This document shows, piece after piece, positions 42,659 to 52,214 of a DNA stretch of 64,000 nucleotides. Position 1 is the stretch's first letter. Each line of letters opens with the position of its first letter. Source of the DNA: Anaerovibrio slackiae. Its GTDB lineage: Bacteria > Bacillota > Negativicutes > Selenomonadales > Selenomonadaceae. The notes beneath the pieces were generated by a model, which saw nothing but the letters and a program-made list of their open reading frames with translations, had not been told where the DNA came from and did no database searches. The stretch lies in NCBI RefSeq assembly GCF_009695585.1, contig NZ_VUNR01000010.1:1-64000 (forward strand), written 5' to 3'. The position numbers and the translations under genes are program-made.

Positions 42659-44005
42659 TTATTGCATCTTTGACAGGTTGTCAAAGCGGGTATATGCCTT
42701 CTGGAAGAACAGCTTCACCGTGTCTACAGGGCCGTTGCGGTGCTTTGCCACAATGACCTCGGTAATGTTCTTGTTGGCGGTTTCCGGCTCATAGTAGTCC
42801 TCCCGGTACAGGAACATGACGATGTCCGCATCCTGCTCCAGGGAGCCGGACTCCCGCAGGTCGCTGAGCATTGGCCGCTTGATTTGCCGTGATTCCACGC
42901 CGCGGCTCAGCTGGGACAGGGCGATAATCGGCACGTTCAGCTCCCTGGCAAGGGATTTCAGGGAGCGGGAGATTTCGGCGATTTCCGCCTGGCGGTTGTC
43001 ACCGTTTCCCTTGCCGCTGCCCTGCATCAGCTGCAGATAGTCGATGATAATCAGGTCCAGCCCGTGCTGTGATTTCAGCCGCCGGGCCTTGGAGCGCAGC
43101 TCGTTCACCTGGATGCCTGCCGTATCATCGATGTAGAGGGGAGCCTTGCCGATAACCTCCGCCACCATCATCAGCTTGTGCCAGTCCTCGTCCGGAATAT
43201 CGCCGATGCGCACCTTCTGGGAGTCCAGGCTGGCCTCGGAGCAGAGCATGCGCTGCATGAGCTGTGTCTTGGACATTTCCAGGGAAAAGAACGCCACGGA
43301 CTTTTTTTCCCTGATGGCCACATTGGAGGCGATGTTCAGGGTAAAGGCAGTCTTGCCCATGCTGGGCCGGGCTGCCACCAGGATTAAATCCGAGGGCTGC
43401 AAGCCCGAGGTAAGCTTGTCCAGATCCGTAAACTCCGTAGGGATGCCAGTCAGGCCGCCCCTGGACTCATAGACGGTATTTATCTTGTCAATGCTTTCAA
43501 TAACGATTTGGTTTATGGGTGTAAAATCCCCGGACATGTGCCGGGAGGAAGCGTCCATAATCCGCTTTTCCGCCTTGTCTAAAATGGTAGGCACATCCTC
43601 CTCCCCATCAAATGCCATGGCGGTAATATCGCTGGCGGCGTTGATGAGGTTGCGGAGGTCTGCCTTTTCCCGGACGATGTTGGCATAGTAGGTCACGTTG
43701 GAGGCGGAGGGCACTGCGTTGGCAAGCCCGGCAATGAAGGCAGGGCCGCCTACCTTTTCCAGCAGGTTTTCCTTGTCCAGCTGCTCCGACAGGGTGACTA
43801 TGTCCACCGGCACGTTGTCGTTGGACAGCTTCAGCATGGTTTCAAAGACGATGCCGTGGGCATCCCGGTAAAAATCGCTGCGGTTCAGCAGCTCCGCTGC
43901 ATCCGCCACAGCGGATTTTTTCATCATCATGGAGCCGAGGACGGCCTGCTCCGCCTCAATATTGTTGGGCGGCACCATTTTCATTATGTCATCCTGAGTT
44001 GCCAA
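42659..44005 (-). CDS. dnaB: Replicative DNA helicase
   Basis: 448 aa. N-terminal helical domain (PPNNIEAEQAVLGSMM) and RecA-like motor with Walker A ARPSMGKTAFTLN, Walker B DLIIIDYLQLM and the conserved LSQLSRGVESR and DLRESGSLEQDADIV. Hexameric 5'-3' helicase of the replication fork. No intein. Follows lonB after 3 bases as last gene of a yybS-gdpP-rplI-lonB-dnaB operon. Confidence 0.97.
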   Translation of the reverse strand: MATQDDIMKMVPPNNIEAEQAVLGSMMMKKSAVADAAELLNRSDFYRDAHGIVFETMLKLSNDNVPVDIVTLSEQLDKENLLEKVGGPAFIAGLANAVPSASNVTYYANIVREKADLRNLINAASDITAMAFDGEEDVPTILDKAEKRIMDASSRHMSGDFTPINQIVIESIDKINTVYESRGGLTGIPTEFTDLDKLTSGLQPSDLILVAARPSMGKTAFTLNIASNVAIREKKSVAFFSLEMSKTQLMQRMLCSEASLDSQKVRIGDIPDEDWHKLMMVAEVIGKAPLYIDDTAGIQVNELRSKARRLKSQHGLDLIIIDYLQLMQGSGKGNGDNRQAEIAEISRSLKSLARELNVPIIALSQLSRGVESRQIKRPMLSDLRESGSLEQDADIVMFLYREDYYEPETANKNITEVIVAKHRNGPVDTVKLFFQKAYTRFDNLSKMQ

Positions 44006-44008
44006 CTG

Positions 44009-46117
44009 CTATTCCTCCTTTGCCAGTAGCAGGTCAAGAGCCTCCTGTGCCCTGCTGACCGGGAAAATCTCCAGCCCCAGATGGTGCTTCGGTATGTCCT
44101 TGGTGTTTTCGGACGGGATAATCAGGCGGCTGATGCCTGCCTGTTTGGCGCCATAGGCCTTTTCAAAGACGCCGCCCACAGGGCGTACCCTGCCCTGGAG
44201 GGAAATCTCCCCGGTAACGGCAGTATCCTGACGGATTGGCTGGCCTGTGATGGCGGAAATAATGGCGGTGAGGATGGCGGTACCGGCGCTGGGGCCGTCA
44301 ATATTGCCGCCGCCTACCACATTGATGTGCAAATCGTAGTCGTGAATGTCCTTGCCTGTCACCATGCGTACCACGGAGGCCGCGTTGAAAACTGAGTCCT
44401 TGGCCATGGATCCGGCAGTTTCGTTGAAGCGGACAGTGCCCTTGCCCTTTTCATGGGCTTCGAAGGCCACTGCCTCGATTTCGATGACGGAGCCCAGGAA
44501 GCCTGCTACCCCAAGGCCGAAGATATGCCCCACTTCGCACCTGTCAGAGGCTTTCTTGGTCACATAAGGGCTGAGGCGGCTGACCTGTGCCACCTTGTAG
44601 ATATCGGCACGCTCAATGACCACGCCGCTGGCAGCATTAGTGCTTTCAGCAGCTTTATCGCTATCGTTATCAGCAGCACCGGCACTTGCATCAGCATCAG
44701 TATCAGTATCAGCACCTGTAACTGCATCGGTATCAGTGTCAGTAGCTTTATCACCAGCCTCATCCTTGGTTGGCTGCTGGCTGCGCTCCAGGGCAAGGCT
44801 GTAGGCATCTGCCAGAATGTTGATGGCTTTGCGCCCCTCTATAGTATACTCGCTGATGAGCTTGGCAACTCCGTCACCCAGGGTTGCCGAGAGCCTCTTG
44901 GCCGCCCGTTGGACGATTTCCTCAATGTGCTGGGGCGTCAGGGGCTCAAAGTAAATCTCCGCACAGCGGGAGCGCAGGGCTGGATTGATGGAGGAGGAGT
45001 CACGGGTAGTGGCGCCAATCAGCACGAAATCAGCCGGTGCCCCTTCCTCAAAGAGCTTCCTGATGTACGGCGGCACCTTGTCATCTGTCGGGTCATAGTA
45101 GGCTGATTCGAAGAAGGCCCGCTTGTCCTCCAGCACTTTCAGAAGCTTGTTCTGCAGCATGACATCCATCTCGCCGATTTCATCAATAAAGAGAATGCCG
45201 CCATGGGCATCTGTTACCAGCCCCGGCTTCGGCTCCGGGATGCCGGTGTCCGCCAAATCCCGGCGGGCACCTTGATAAATCGGGTCATGGACGGAGCCCA
45301 GCAGGGGATTGGTCAAATCCCGTGGGTCCCACCGGAGGGTGGTGCCGTCCGTCTCCACGAAGGGGGCATCCTGCCGGAAGGGGGACAGGGGACGCTCCTT
45401 GGAGGCCTCAAGCACCAGCCTGGCGGCGGTGGTCTTGCCTACTCCCGGCGGCCCGTACAAAATCAGGTGCTGGGGATAAGGGGAGCTAAGCTTTGCCAAA
45501 AGGGAGGCAACGGCACGCTCCTGCCCTACGATGTCTTCCAGGCAGTCAGGCCGCAGAAGCTCCATGACGGACTGGGTAAGCTTGACCTTTTCCAGCTCCT
45601 CCAGCTTTTCCCTTTTCTGCTGCTCCATAGGGGTTTCGTAGCCCTTTTTTTCCTCTTTCAGTATCTGGCGGCGGATATCCTGCACATAGTCCTGATGGTT
45701 TTCCTCCAGCCGGTCAGCGATTTTCTGCTCCAGATCTGCTTCCAGGGACCGGCGTGCCAGAAGATCCGACATCTTTTCAATCAGCTGGTCCACAAGCCGG
45801 GGGATATCCTTTTCCTCCGGCACAGCCGTCAGGGTAGGATTGTCGTACATGATTTTTTGCAGCGCAAGGACACGCTCACCCTTGATAGGGGAGCGTATCA
45901 GCTGCAGTGCCTCCATCTTGCCGGCCTTGATGACCAGCTTGTCGGAGCCGTAGTATTCCACCATCAGGGAAAGAATCATGTCAATCTTGCGGTCCAGCTC
46001 ATCCTTGACGATAGCAGCGTCGCCCTCCGGCGTTGCCATATTCTGCACCGAAGCCCTGGGAGCCTTTCCCCTCTGGTCATTTCTCAGGTTAAAAAATTTG
46101 GAAAAGAAATTGTTCAT
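44009..46117 (-). CDS. lonB: ATP-dependent protease, LonB type
   Basis: 702 aa. After a helical N-terminal region come AAA+ motifs (Walker A YGPPGVGKTTAARL, Walker B GGILFIDEIGEMD) and a C-terminal Lon protease domain with the catalytic Ser in GGGNIDGPSAGTA and the Lys region GGVFEKAYGAKQAG. The N-terminal substrate domain of LonA is absent. A Thr/Asp-rich insert (about 440-485, many TD repeats) separates ATPase and protease parts, an unusual low-complexity acidic linker. LonB occurs in Firmicutes beside or apart from sporulation genes; no sporulation gene is here. Confidence 0.9.
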   Translation of the reverse strand: MNNFFSKFFNLRNDQRGKAPRASVQNMATPEGDAAIVKDELDRKIDMILSLMVEYYGSDKLVIKAGKMEALQLIRSPIKGERVLALQKIMYDNPTLTAVPEEKDIPRLVDQLIEKMSDLLARRSLEADLEQKIADRLEENHQDYVQDIRRQILKEEKKGYETPMEQQKREKLEELEKVKLTQSVMELLRPDCLEDIVGQERAVASLLAKLSSPYPQHLILYGPPGVGKTTAARLVLEASKERPLSPFRQDAPFVETDGTTLRWDPRDLTNPLLGSVHDPIYQGARRDLADTGIPEPKPGLVTDAHGGILFIDEIGEMDVMLQNKLLKVLEDKRAFFESAYYDPTDDKVPPYIRKLFEEGAPADFVLIGATTRDSSSINPALRSRCAEIYFEPLTPQHIEEIVQRAAKRLSATLGDGVAKLISEYTIEGRKAINILADAYSLALERSQQPTKDEAGDKATDTDTDAVTGADTDTDADASAGAADNDSDKAAESTNAASGVVIERADIYKVAQVSRLSPYVTKKASDRCEVGHIFGLGVAGFLGSVIEIEAVAFEAHEKGKGTVRFNETAGSMAKDSVFNAASVVRMVTGKDIHDYDLHINVVGGGNIDGPSAGTAILTAIISAITGQPIRQDTAVTGEISLQGRVRPVGGVFEKAYGAKQAGISRLIIPSENTKDIPKHHLGLEIFPVSRAQEALDLLLAKEE

Positions 46118-46563
46118 TAGTTAGCCACTACCTCAACCTTGATGGTGCTGGTGATTTCAGGATGTACCTTGATGACAGCCTCGTAGAGCCCCGGGCCGGT
46201 AATTTCGGACTTCAGGGCAATCTTGCGCTTGTCCATGTCGATGTTGTGCTGCTTTTTCAGCACATCGGATACATCCTTGCCGGTTACGGAGCCGAACAGC
46301 CTGCCGTTGGCACCCACCTTCACAGGGATTTTGACGGTCAGCTTGGCCAGCTGGGCTGCCATGAGCTTGGCCTCGTCATTGTCCTGGGCCTTCTTGCGGG
46401 CGGCGGAGCCAGCCTTTGCCTTTGCCACATTCAGGTTCTCGGCAGTTGCCTCCTGGGCAAATTTCTTCGGCAGCAGGAAATTTCTGCCGTAGCCCTCGGA
46501 AACCTCCACGATATCGCCTTTATTGCCTACTTTTTTAACATCCTGCAGAAGTATTACTTTCAT
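46117..46563 (-). CDS. rplI: Ribosomal protein L9
   Basis: 148 aa from ATG 46563, chosen because GAGGAG lies ten bases upstream; ATG 46572 is too close to it. N-domain KVILLQDVKKVGNKGDIVEV and the rRNA-binding GYGRNFLLPKKFAQ are typical, with the long helix and C-domain (GLYEAVIKVHPEITSTIKVEV). The 3' end of gdpP overlaps this gene's start by about 29 bases, and lonB begins at its stop. Confidence 0.96.
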   Translation of the reverse strand: MKVILLQDVKKVGNKGDIVEVSEGYGRNFLLPKKFAQEATAENLNVAKAKAGSAARKKAQDNDEAKLMAAQLAKLTVKIPVKVGANGRLFGSVTGKDVSDVLKKQHNIDMDKRKIALKSEITGPGLYEAVIKVHPEITSTIKVEVVAN

Positions 46564-48547
46564 CTTTCTCATTCTCCTCTATAAATAATTGTGTTGCCTT
46601 AATAACATTGTTGTAAACATCCTCAAGGGAGGTGCCGGTAATCTGGGCACCTGCCACATTCTGATGGCCGCCGCCGCCGAACTGCTCCATAATCACCTGC
46701 ACGTTGATGGCGCCTGTAGAGCGGGCACTGATGCCCACCGTATCAGGGGACAGCTGGAATACCACCATGCTGGCGTTGGCACCCTCGATGCGCAGCAGGG
46801 AGTCCGCTACCTGGGCGGCAATCACCTGTATATTCGGCAGCTCATCAGCACATTTGGTAATAATCAGGCCGTTTGGCAGCATCTGCGCCCTGGCCTTGGT
46901 TTTTGCCTTGGCCTGCTCCGTCTCAAAGTCAGAGCGGAACATCTGCCGTACCACGATAGGGTCGGCACCGCAGCGGCGCAGGTAGGCAGCCGCGTCAAAG
47001 GTGCGGACGCCGGTCTGTACCGCAAAGTTCTTGGTATCCACCAGGATGCCTGCATAGAGGGCGGTAGCCTCCAGCCTTGGCAGGTTCATATCCTCGTTGA
47101 AATAGTATAGAAGCTCTGTTACCAGCTCGCTGGTGGAGCTGGTGGCAGGCTCGCTGTAGGTCAGCCTGGCATTTTTGATAAAGTTGGAGCTGCGGCGGTG
47201 ATGGTCGATGACCACAATATCCTTGATGCGGTCAAGAAGGTCAGGGGAAGCCGTCAGGTGGGGGATATGGGTATCCACCACGAACAGCACCGGCTTTTCC
47301 GCCGTGATATTGATCAGGCGGCTGGCAGGCAGGAACAGCTCACTATAACCCTCCTTTGCCTTCAGCCCCTCTGTGAACTTGCTGATGCCAGTGTTGAAAT
47401 CGCTGAGGATGATGTGCACCGGCTTTTTCAGCTGCCTTGCCATGCGGGACACGCCCAGGGCAGCCCCCAGGGCATCAAAGTCCTCATTCTGGTGCCCCAT
47501 GATAAATACTTCATCGGACTCCTGAATGATTTCGTGGATGGAATTGGAAATAATCCGCGCCTTGACACGGGTGTATTTCTCCACCGCCTTGGTCTTGCCG
47601 CCGTAGAAGTTGGTCTTGCCCCGCTGCAGCACGGCAACCTGGTCACCGCCTCTGCCCAGGGCCATTTCCAGCATGGAGTAGGCCTTGCCACCCAGCTGGT
47701 TGATGGTCTGGCTCTCAGCCACGGCAACGCCAATGCTGAGGGTGACAGACAGGTGCCGCACCGGGTTTTGCAGGGTGCGCACCTTGTCCAGGATGTCGAA
47801 CTTTTCCTCCAGTGCCGTGTCCAGGTTGCGCTGCTCCATGACGACGATGTACAAATCGTCGGAAACCTTGCGCAGAAAGCCCTCCAGATGGTTTACCCAG
47901 TCGGTGATGGCCTTGTTGGTCTCAAAAATCAGGCTGTTCTGCTCCGTATCGTTCAGCCCCTGCAGTACGTCATTGTAGTTGTCAATCTGTACATACATGA
48001 GGGTGGTACGGGAGTCAGCGTGGATGCGCTTCAAAATCTCCAGGGCGGAGGCATCCTGAATGTACAGTGCCATCAGGCCGCAGGCACTCTCCTTGGTGGC
48101 CACAGGCCTGTGAATGGTATGGTAATGGATGTTTTCGTGGACGAAGACCAGGGTGCCGGTGCGTCCCCAGATGGTCTCCAAATCCAGCTCCGGCCAGAAA
48201 TCCGACACCGCCATATTGTAGGCAGGCTCCGTATCAATGTGCTTTTCCAGCTCCTTGTTGAACCACTGCACCCTGCCGGCCTGGTCCGTCATCAGGATAA
48301 TCTGGGGCATCTGCTCCAGGGCGTAGTTGGCAACGCTGTTGACGTTGCTGATGACCGTGTGGCAGTAATGGTCGAATTCCTCGCTGCGGCACAGGCAGCG
48401 CTCCCGGGCAAAGAACAGCAGGCAGAGCCATACCACTCCTGCCACGGTGCCGACAAATAGATTGTAAAAAGCCAGGATACCTGTCAGGATAAGGGCTGCA
48501 AAGAGAATGAAGCAGATATCCAGCCAGGCATTTAAGTTACGCGGCAT
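46535..48547 (-). CDS. gdpP: Cyclic-di-AMP phosphodiesterase GdpP
   Basis: 670 aa. Two N-terminal membrane helices (residues 8-50), a PAS-like region, a degenerate GGDEF domain (the active motif is replaced; LGRGGDQVAVLQ region), then DHH and DHHA1 domains with VIDHHRRSSNF, FVVDTHIPH, and C-terminal FGGGGHQNVAGAQ. It hydrolyses c-di-AMP, which controls potassium and osmotic balance. Conserved operon neighbours yybS and rplI support the call. Confidence 0.94.
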   Translation of the reverse strand: MPRNLNAWLDICFILFAALILTGILAFYNLFVGTVAGVVWLCLLFFARERCLCRSEEFDHYCHTVISNVNSVANYALEQMPQIILMTDQAGRVQWFNKELEKHIDTEPAYNMAVSDFWPELDLETIWGRTGTLVFVHENIHYHTIHRPVATKESACGLMALYIQDASALEILKRIHADSRTTLMYVQIDNYNDVLQGLNDTEQNSLIFETNKAITDWVNHLEGFLRKVSDDLYIVVMEQRNLDTALEEKFDILDKVRTLQNPVRHLSVTLSIGVAVAESQTINQLGGKAYSMLEMALGRGGDQVAVLQRGKTNFYGGKTKAVEKYTRVKARIISNSIHEIIQESDEVFIMGHQNEDFDALGAALGVSRMARQLKKPVHIILSDFNTGISKFTEGLKAKEGYSELFLPASRLINITAEKPVLFVVDTHIPHLTASPDLLDRIKDIVVIDHHRRSSNFIKNARLTYSEPATSSTSELVTELLYYFNEDMNLPRLEATALYAGILVDTKNFAVQTGVRTFDAAAYLRRCGADPIVVRQMFRSDFETEQAKAKTKARAQMLPNGLIITKCADELPNIQVIAAQVADSLLRIEGANASMVVFQLSPDTVGISARSTGAINVQVIMEQFGGGGHQNVAGAQITGTSLEDVYNNVIKATQLFIEENEKDESNTSAGC

Positions 48548-48702
48548 AATATTACCTCTCGTTTTCTAAGTCACTCTAAGTCACTTTAGTCGCGTGACAC
48601 AAAGTATAACCATTTATCCCCTGCTCCGCCTGCCCTCCGCCATTAGCCATTTATTAGCCGTTGGCAGGCAGACATCAGCAAGCAGTGAGCTGCTATTGGC
48701 TG

Positions 48703-49659
48703 TCAGCTGCGCCTGAAACGCTTGCGGTAGTCAAAGAGCATATCGAACAGGCCGCAGACTGCCAGTATCTGGGAAATGGCGCCATTCAGGAAGACGAACA
48801 GCACGATGAGCCAGAACAGCCAGCGGCTGATGAGGTTTCTGGCAAAGCTGCTGATGACGGCTGTCCCCTGGATAAAGCCGGCCAGGGTGGACAGCACATA
48901 GGCGTTTAGGGATACCTGCTGCAAGATTTCTATTTCCCTGGTGCTGCCCCAGTAGAGCCCCACCAGGGAGAAGCCGAAGATGTAGAGGATAGCCTTTGGC
49001 AGATGCCAGTCGTCAAACTCCGGCAAGGTGGTAACGTGGTGCCCCAGGCGGCGCAGCACCTTGCCCCCTACGGCAAAATTCAGCCAGGCGGTAATCATGC
49101 CGCTCAGCAGGAAGACTACCGGCAGCAGCAGGGTGACATATTCCATTGCCTCCATGAACTGTTTTTTGGTCTGTTCCAGCTCGCTGGCAGACATGCCCAG
49201 GGACTCGTACATCTGAAAGGCGGCTCCGGCAGCCTCCTTCATGCTCTCCACCTGCTCCGCCATAGCCAGGGGATTGATGCCGGTAATGAGCATGGTGAGC
49301 CCTGCGGTCAGGAACACGCCCACTAGTGATGCCACAATGCCGTAGAGCAGGATGCGGGCGGCGGACAGCCCCTTGTAAAAGCCGTAGCCCAGGGCAAGGC
49401 TTGGAGGTCCGAAGGCCGCCACCATGTGCACGGCACTCATAGGGGAAATCAGGATGGTCATGATGATGGCGGCGGCAGCCACGCTCAGCACGCCGTATTG
49501 CATGCCGTGCCGCACAATCAGCACGATGATGGGCAGCGGCCACAAAAGGGTGGCGGCGATGCCCACGATAGGCAGGTACACCGCCATCAGCGCCATGATG
49601 ACAGTAATAGCCACCAAAAGGCCGCTTTCCGTAGTTGATTTTACTTTAAAGCTTCGCAT
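48703..49659 (-). CDS. DUF2232 (YybS-like) membrane protein
   Basis: 318 aa with about eight membrane segments (for example ITVIMALMAVYLPIVGIAAT and LLPVVFLLSGMITAWLNFAV). Belongs to the YybS group, which precedes gdpP-rplI in Firmicutes. Function unknown; topology recalls small-molecule transporters. Divergent from the phosphomannomutase gene, with about 250 bases between for both promoters. Confidence 0.85.
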   Translation of the reverse strand: MRSFKVKSTTESGLLVAITVIMALMAVYLPIVGIAATLLWPLPIIVLIVRHGMQYGVLSVAAAAIIMTILISPMSAVHMVAAFGPPSLALGYGFYKGLSAARILLYGIVASLVGVFLTAGLTMLITGINPLAMAEQVESMKEAAGAAFQMYESLGMSASELEQTKKQFMEAMEYVTLLLPVVFLLSGMITAWLNFAVGGKVLRRLGHHVTTLPEFDDWHLPKAILYIFGFSLVGLYWGSTREIEILQQVSLNAYVLSTLAGFIQGTAVISSFARNLISRWLFWLIVLFVFLNGAISQILAVCGLFDMLFDYRKRFRRS

Positions 49660-49907
49660 ATATTTCGTGTTTCTCCTTTAATCAAATATAAGTCGAATAT
49701 AATCGAAATTGCTTAATTAAGACATTATAGCACTTTATGGGCGTTATGGCTAGATGGGAAGTCATTATAGCAAGAGTATGTTTGTGATTTGCCCATAGGC
49801 TGAAAACATAAATGTAATGTATTCGTTGATGAAAATACCATAACCATGTATAATTCATAATAGAATTGTTTTGTTAGGCGAGTATGCGAGAGGAGTTTTG
49901 ATTTCAT

Positions 49908-51422
49908 ATGACAGAAAAAGAACTGATGAAGCTGCAAAATGGCAGCGATGTGCGTGGCATTGCCCTGGAGGGGGTAGAGGGCGAGGCGGTGAACCTGCGC
50001 CCGGAGGCGGCCAACCTGATTGCCGCCGCCTTTGTGAAATTTTTGGCCAAGAAGCTGGGGAAGGCAGCCGGTGAGCTGAAAATCGCGGTGGGGCATGACT
50101 CCCGCCTGTCGGCCACCAGCCTGAAGGAAGCGGCTTTGCAGGGCATCCTGGCGGAGGGGGCACAGGCTTTTGACTGCCGCATGGCTTCCACTCCTGCCAT
50201 GTTCATGTCCATTGTCTTCCCGGAAACGCAGATGGACGGCTCAATCATGATTACTGCCAGCCATTTGCCGTTTAACCGCAACGGCCTGAAGTTCTTCACC
50301 GCAGATGGCGGCCTTGAAAAGGAGAACATCATCGAGCTGTTGCAGACGGCGGCAGGGCTTGAGGAAAGGAGTGCCGACCTGGGGCTGGCAAAGCCTCTGG
50401 CACTGATTGATATTTATGCGGCCAGCCTCTGCGAGAAAATCCGTCAGGGCATTAATAGCAGCGATAACTATGAAAAGCCTCTTTCCGGCATGCACATTGT
50501 GGTGGATGCTGGCAATGGCGCCGGGGGCTTCTTTGCCGGCAAGGTGCTGGCGGAGCTGGGGGCTGATACTTCCGGCAGCCTTTACCTGGAGCCGGACGGC
50601 AGCTTCCCGAACCACATCCCGAACCCTGAGAATCAGGCGGCCATGGATGCTATCAAGGGAGCAGTGCTGGCGAGCAGGGCAGACCTGGGCATTATCTTTG
50701 ATACGGATGTGGACCGCATGAGCGCGGTGCTGCCGGACGGCCAGCAGATTAGCCGCAATGCTTTGATTGCCATGATGGCAGCTATTCTTGCCCCTGATTA
50801 TCCGGGCAGCACCATCATCACTGACTCCGTAACCTCTGACGAGCTGGCGGATTTCCTGGAGAATAAGCTGCAGCTGAAGCACCATCGCTACATGCGGGGC
50901 TACAAGAACGTCATCAACGAGTGCATCCGCCTGAACAAGGCAGGTACTGTATCACCTCTGGCCATCGAGACCTCCGGCCACGGTGCCCTCAGTGAGAATT
51001 ATTACCTTGACGATGGCGCCTATCTGGCAGTGAAGCTTCTGATTGCTGCGGCCAAGGCACGGCAGGAGGGCAAGGTGCTGGCAGATTTGGTGGCAGACTT
51101 GAAGCACCCTGCGGAGGAAAAGGAGTACCGCCTGAAAATCAAGGGGGTGGAGGAATTCCGGAGCTACGGCAAGAATGTGCTGGCTGAGTTCGAGAAGCGT
51201 GCCAAGGCCCAGGGCATCCAGATGGCTGTGCCGTCCTATGAGGGCATCCGCCTGGTGTTCCCGGGGGAGGGCTGGGTTCTCCTGCGCATGTCCCTGCATG
51301 ACCCGAATATGCCGATGAACATGGAGAGCCAGCAGGCAGGCGGCTGCGCCAAGCTGACGGAGAAGGTCAAGGCACTGGTGGAGGGCTTCGAGCACCTTGA
51401 CATCAGCGTGCTGGGTGGCTGA
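49908..51422 (+). CDS. Phosphomannomutase/phosphoglucomutase (ManB-like)
   Basis: 504 aa. The phosphoserine loop is TASHLPFNRNGLKF (Leu replacing the usual Asn), metal loop FDTDVDRMSAV, and SGHGALSENYYLDDGAY binds the sugar. Acts in nucleotide-sugar supply for surface glycans. Distinct from the 561-aa PgcA-like enzyme at 40.7 kb, so the organism has two mutase classes in this window. A purine-rich GCGAGAGGAG site lies before the ATG. Confidence 0.88.
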   Translation: MTEKELMKLQNGSDVRGIALEGVEGEAVNLRPEAANLIAAAFVKFLAKKLGKAAGELKIAVGHDSRLSATSLKEAALQGILAEGAQAFDCRMASTPAMFMSIVFPETQMDGSIMITASHLPFNRNGLKFFTADGGLEKENIIELLQTAAGLEERSADLGLAKPLALIDIYAASLCEKIRQGINSSDNYEKPLSGMHIVVDAGNGAGGFFAGKVLAELGADTSGSLYLEPDGSFPNHIPNPENQAAMDAIKGAVLASRADLGIIFDTDVDRMSAVLPDGQQISRNALIAMMAAILAPDYPGSTIITDSVTSDELADFLENKLQLKHHRYMRGYKNVINECIRLNKAGTVSPLAIETSGHGALSENYYLDDGAYLAVKLLIAAAKARQEGKVLADLVADLKHPAEEKEYRLKIKGVEEFRSYGKNVLAEFEKRAKAQGIQMAVPSYEGIRLVFPGEGWVLLRMSLHDPNMPMNMESQQAGGCAKLTEKVKALVEGFEHLDISVLGG

Positions 51423-51496
51423 TAGCAGCTAGCTGCATACTGTGTACAGTTAATGAACTAATGTGTATACATGCGTGAAAAATTGTGAAAAAATTG

Positions 51497-51525
51497 TTGT
51501 ACAATTAGGGCTTTTGTAGTATAAT
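51497..51525 (+). promoter_or_regulatory. Promoter before the chemoreceptor remnant
   Basis: TTGTAC (51497-51502) and TATAAT (51520-51525) with 17-base spacing. Confidence 0.7.
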
Positions 51526-51556
51526 ATCGCCATCGGTTATATGTAAGTGAGTGACT

Positions 51557-51594
51557 AAGGCAGTCTGGAAGCTTTGCTTCCCGGCTGCCTTTTT
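51557..51594 (+). terminator. Hairpin terminator in the leader of the chemoreceptor remnant
   Basis: AAGGCAG and GGAAGC pair with GCTTCC and CTGCCTT, followed by TTTT. It begins only about 25 bases after the expected transcript start, so the promoter at 51497 would give a short RNA unless read-through is regulated. Confidence 0.7.
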
Positions 51595-51633
51595 AGTTAC
51601 AGGAGAAGGTTGTTTGGCGAGGGAGGCCTGTAT

Positions 51634-51825
51634 ATGAAGCTGAAACAAAAATTTACTTTGCTGGCATTGATAGTAGGCATTATAGTTCTGCTGGTGTCCG
51701 CCATCGGATTTTATACTGCCTATACCAATCTGAAAGAGGATGTGGAGTAGGAGCTGTCCATGACCATGGCAGGACAGGCAGGGGTGCTGGCAAGGAAGTC
51801 TGCGGTGAACAAGTTCCGTGTATAA
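51634..51825 (+). pseudogene. Methyl-accepting chemotaxis protein remnant
   Basis: The ATG after GGGAGGCC opens a typical chemoreceptor N-terminus: a charged start MKLKQKFTLL, membrane helix (LIVGIIVLLVSAIGFYTAY), then NLKEDVE and an amber stop at 51748. The same frame continues with ELSMTMAGQAGVLARKSAV, again protein-like, to a second stop at 51823. Six bases later the hairpin element begins. The sensor and signalling domains are gone. So the gene has both a nonsense mutation and a 3' deletion next to the element. Confidence 0.75.
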
Positions 51826-51830
51826 ATGAG

Positions 51831-52214
51831 AAATTTCAGTTTATCGTCGTGAAGGTACGAGACTTTTGGAACATTAACGGATAAGTTTTGTTAGTTTGTG
51901 GATTCTGTTCAGACTAAAAATGGGCTGAGCGGGACAGCTACCCATAGAAAACACGCTCTCGCTCCTAGTTGTGCCTCGCGTTACTAACATTCATCTATCG
52001 CCTGCGGCTCTGATGAATGAAGTAACGAGGCACAACAAAGGTTTTCTATGGGTACTGTCCTCACTCATCCCTTTCTTTGTCTGAACAGATATAAACAAAA
52101 TGACAGAACCACATACATTATTTGTTACCATAGTGCCCCTACAGCTTTACGAATAAGCCTGAAATAGGGGGGGGAGTGGCTGACGAAACTTGCAACTGCC
52201 AACCGCTGTATAAA
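51831..52214 (-). repeat. Long-hairpin element, copy 2 (inverted relative to copy 1)
   Basis: Begins with AAATTTCAGTTTAT (51831-51844) and runs as the reverse complement of copy 1 almost base for base outside the tip. The hairpin spans 51905-52088 with CTGTTCAGAC/GTCTGAACAG and the CCCATAGAAAAC / GTTTTCTATGGG inner stem. The tip is a different hairpin: GTTGTGCCTCG (51968-51978) pairs with CGAGGCACAAC (52026-52036), with GTTACT/AGTAAC inside. The far terminal repeat is cut at ATAAAC, where copy 3 follows. Confidence 0.85.
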
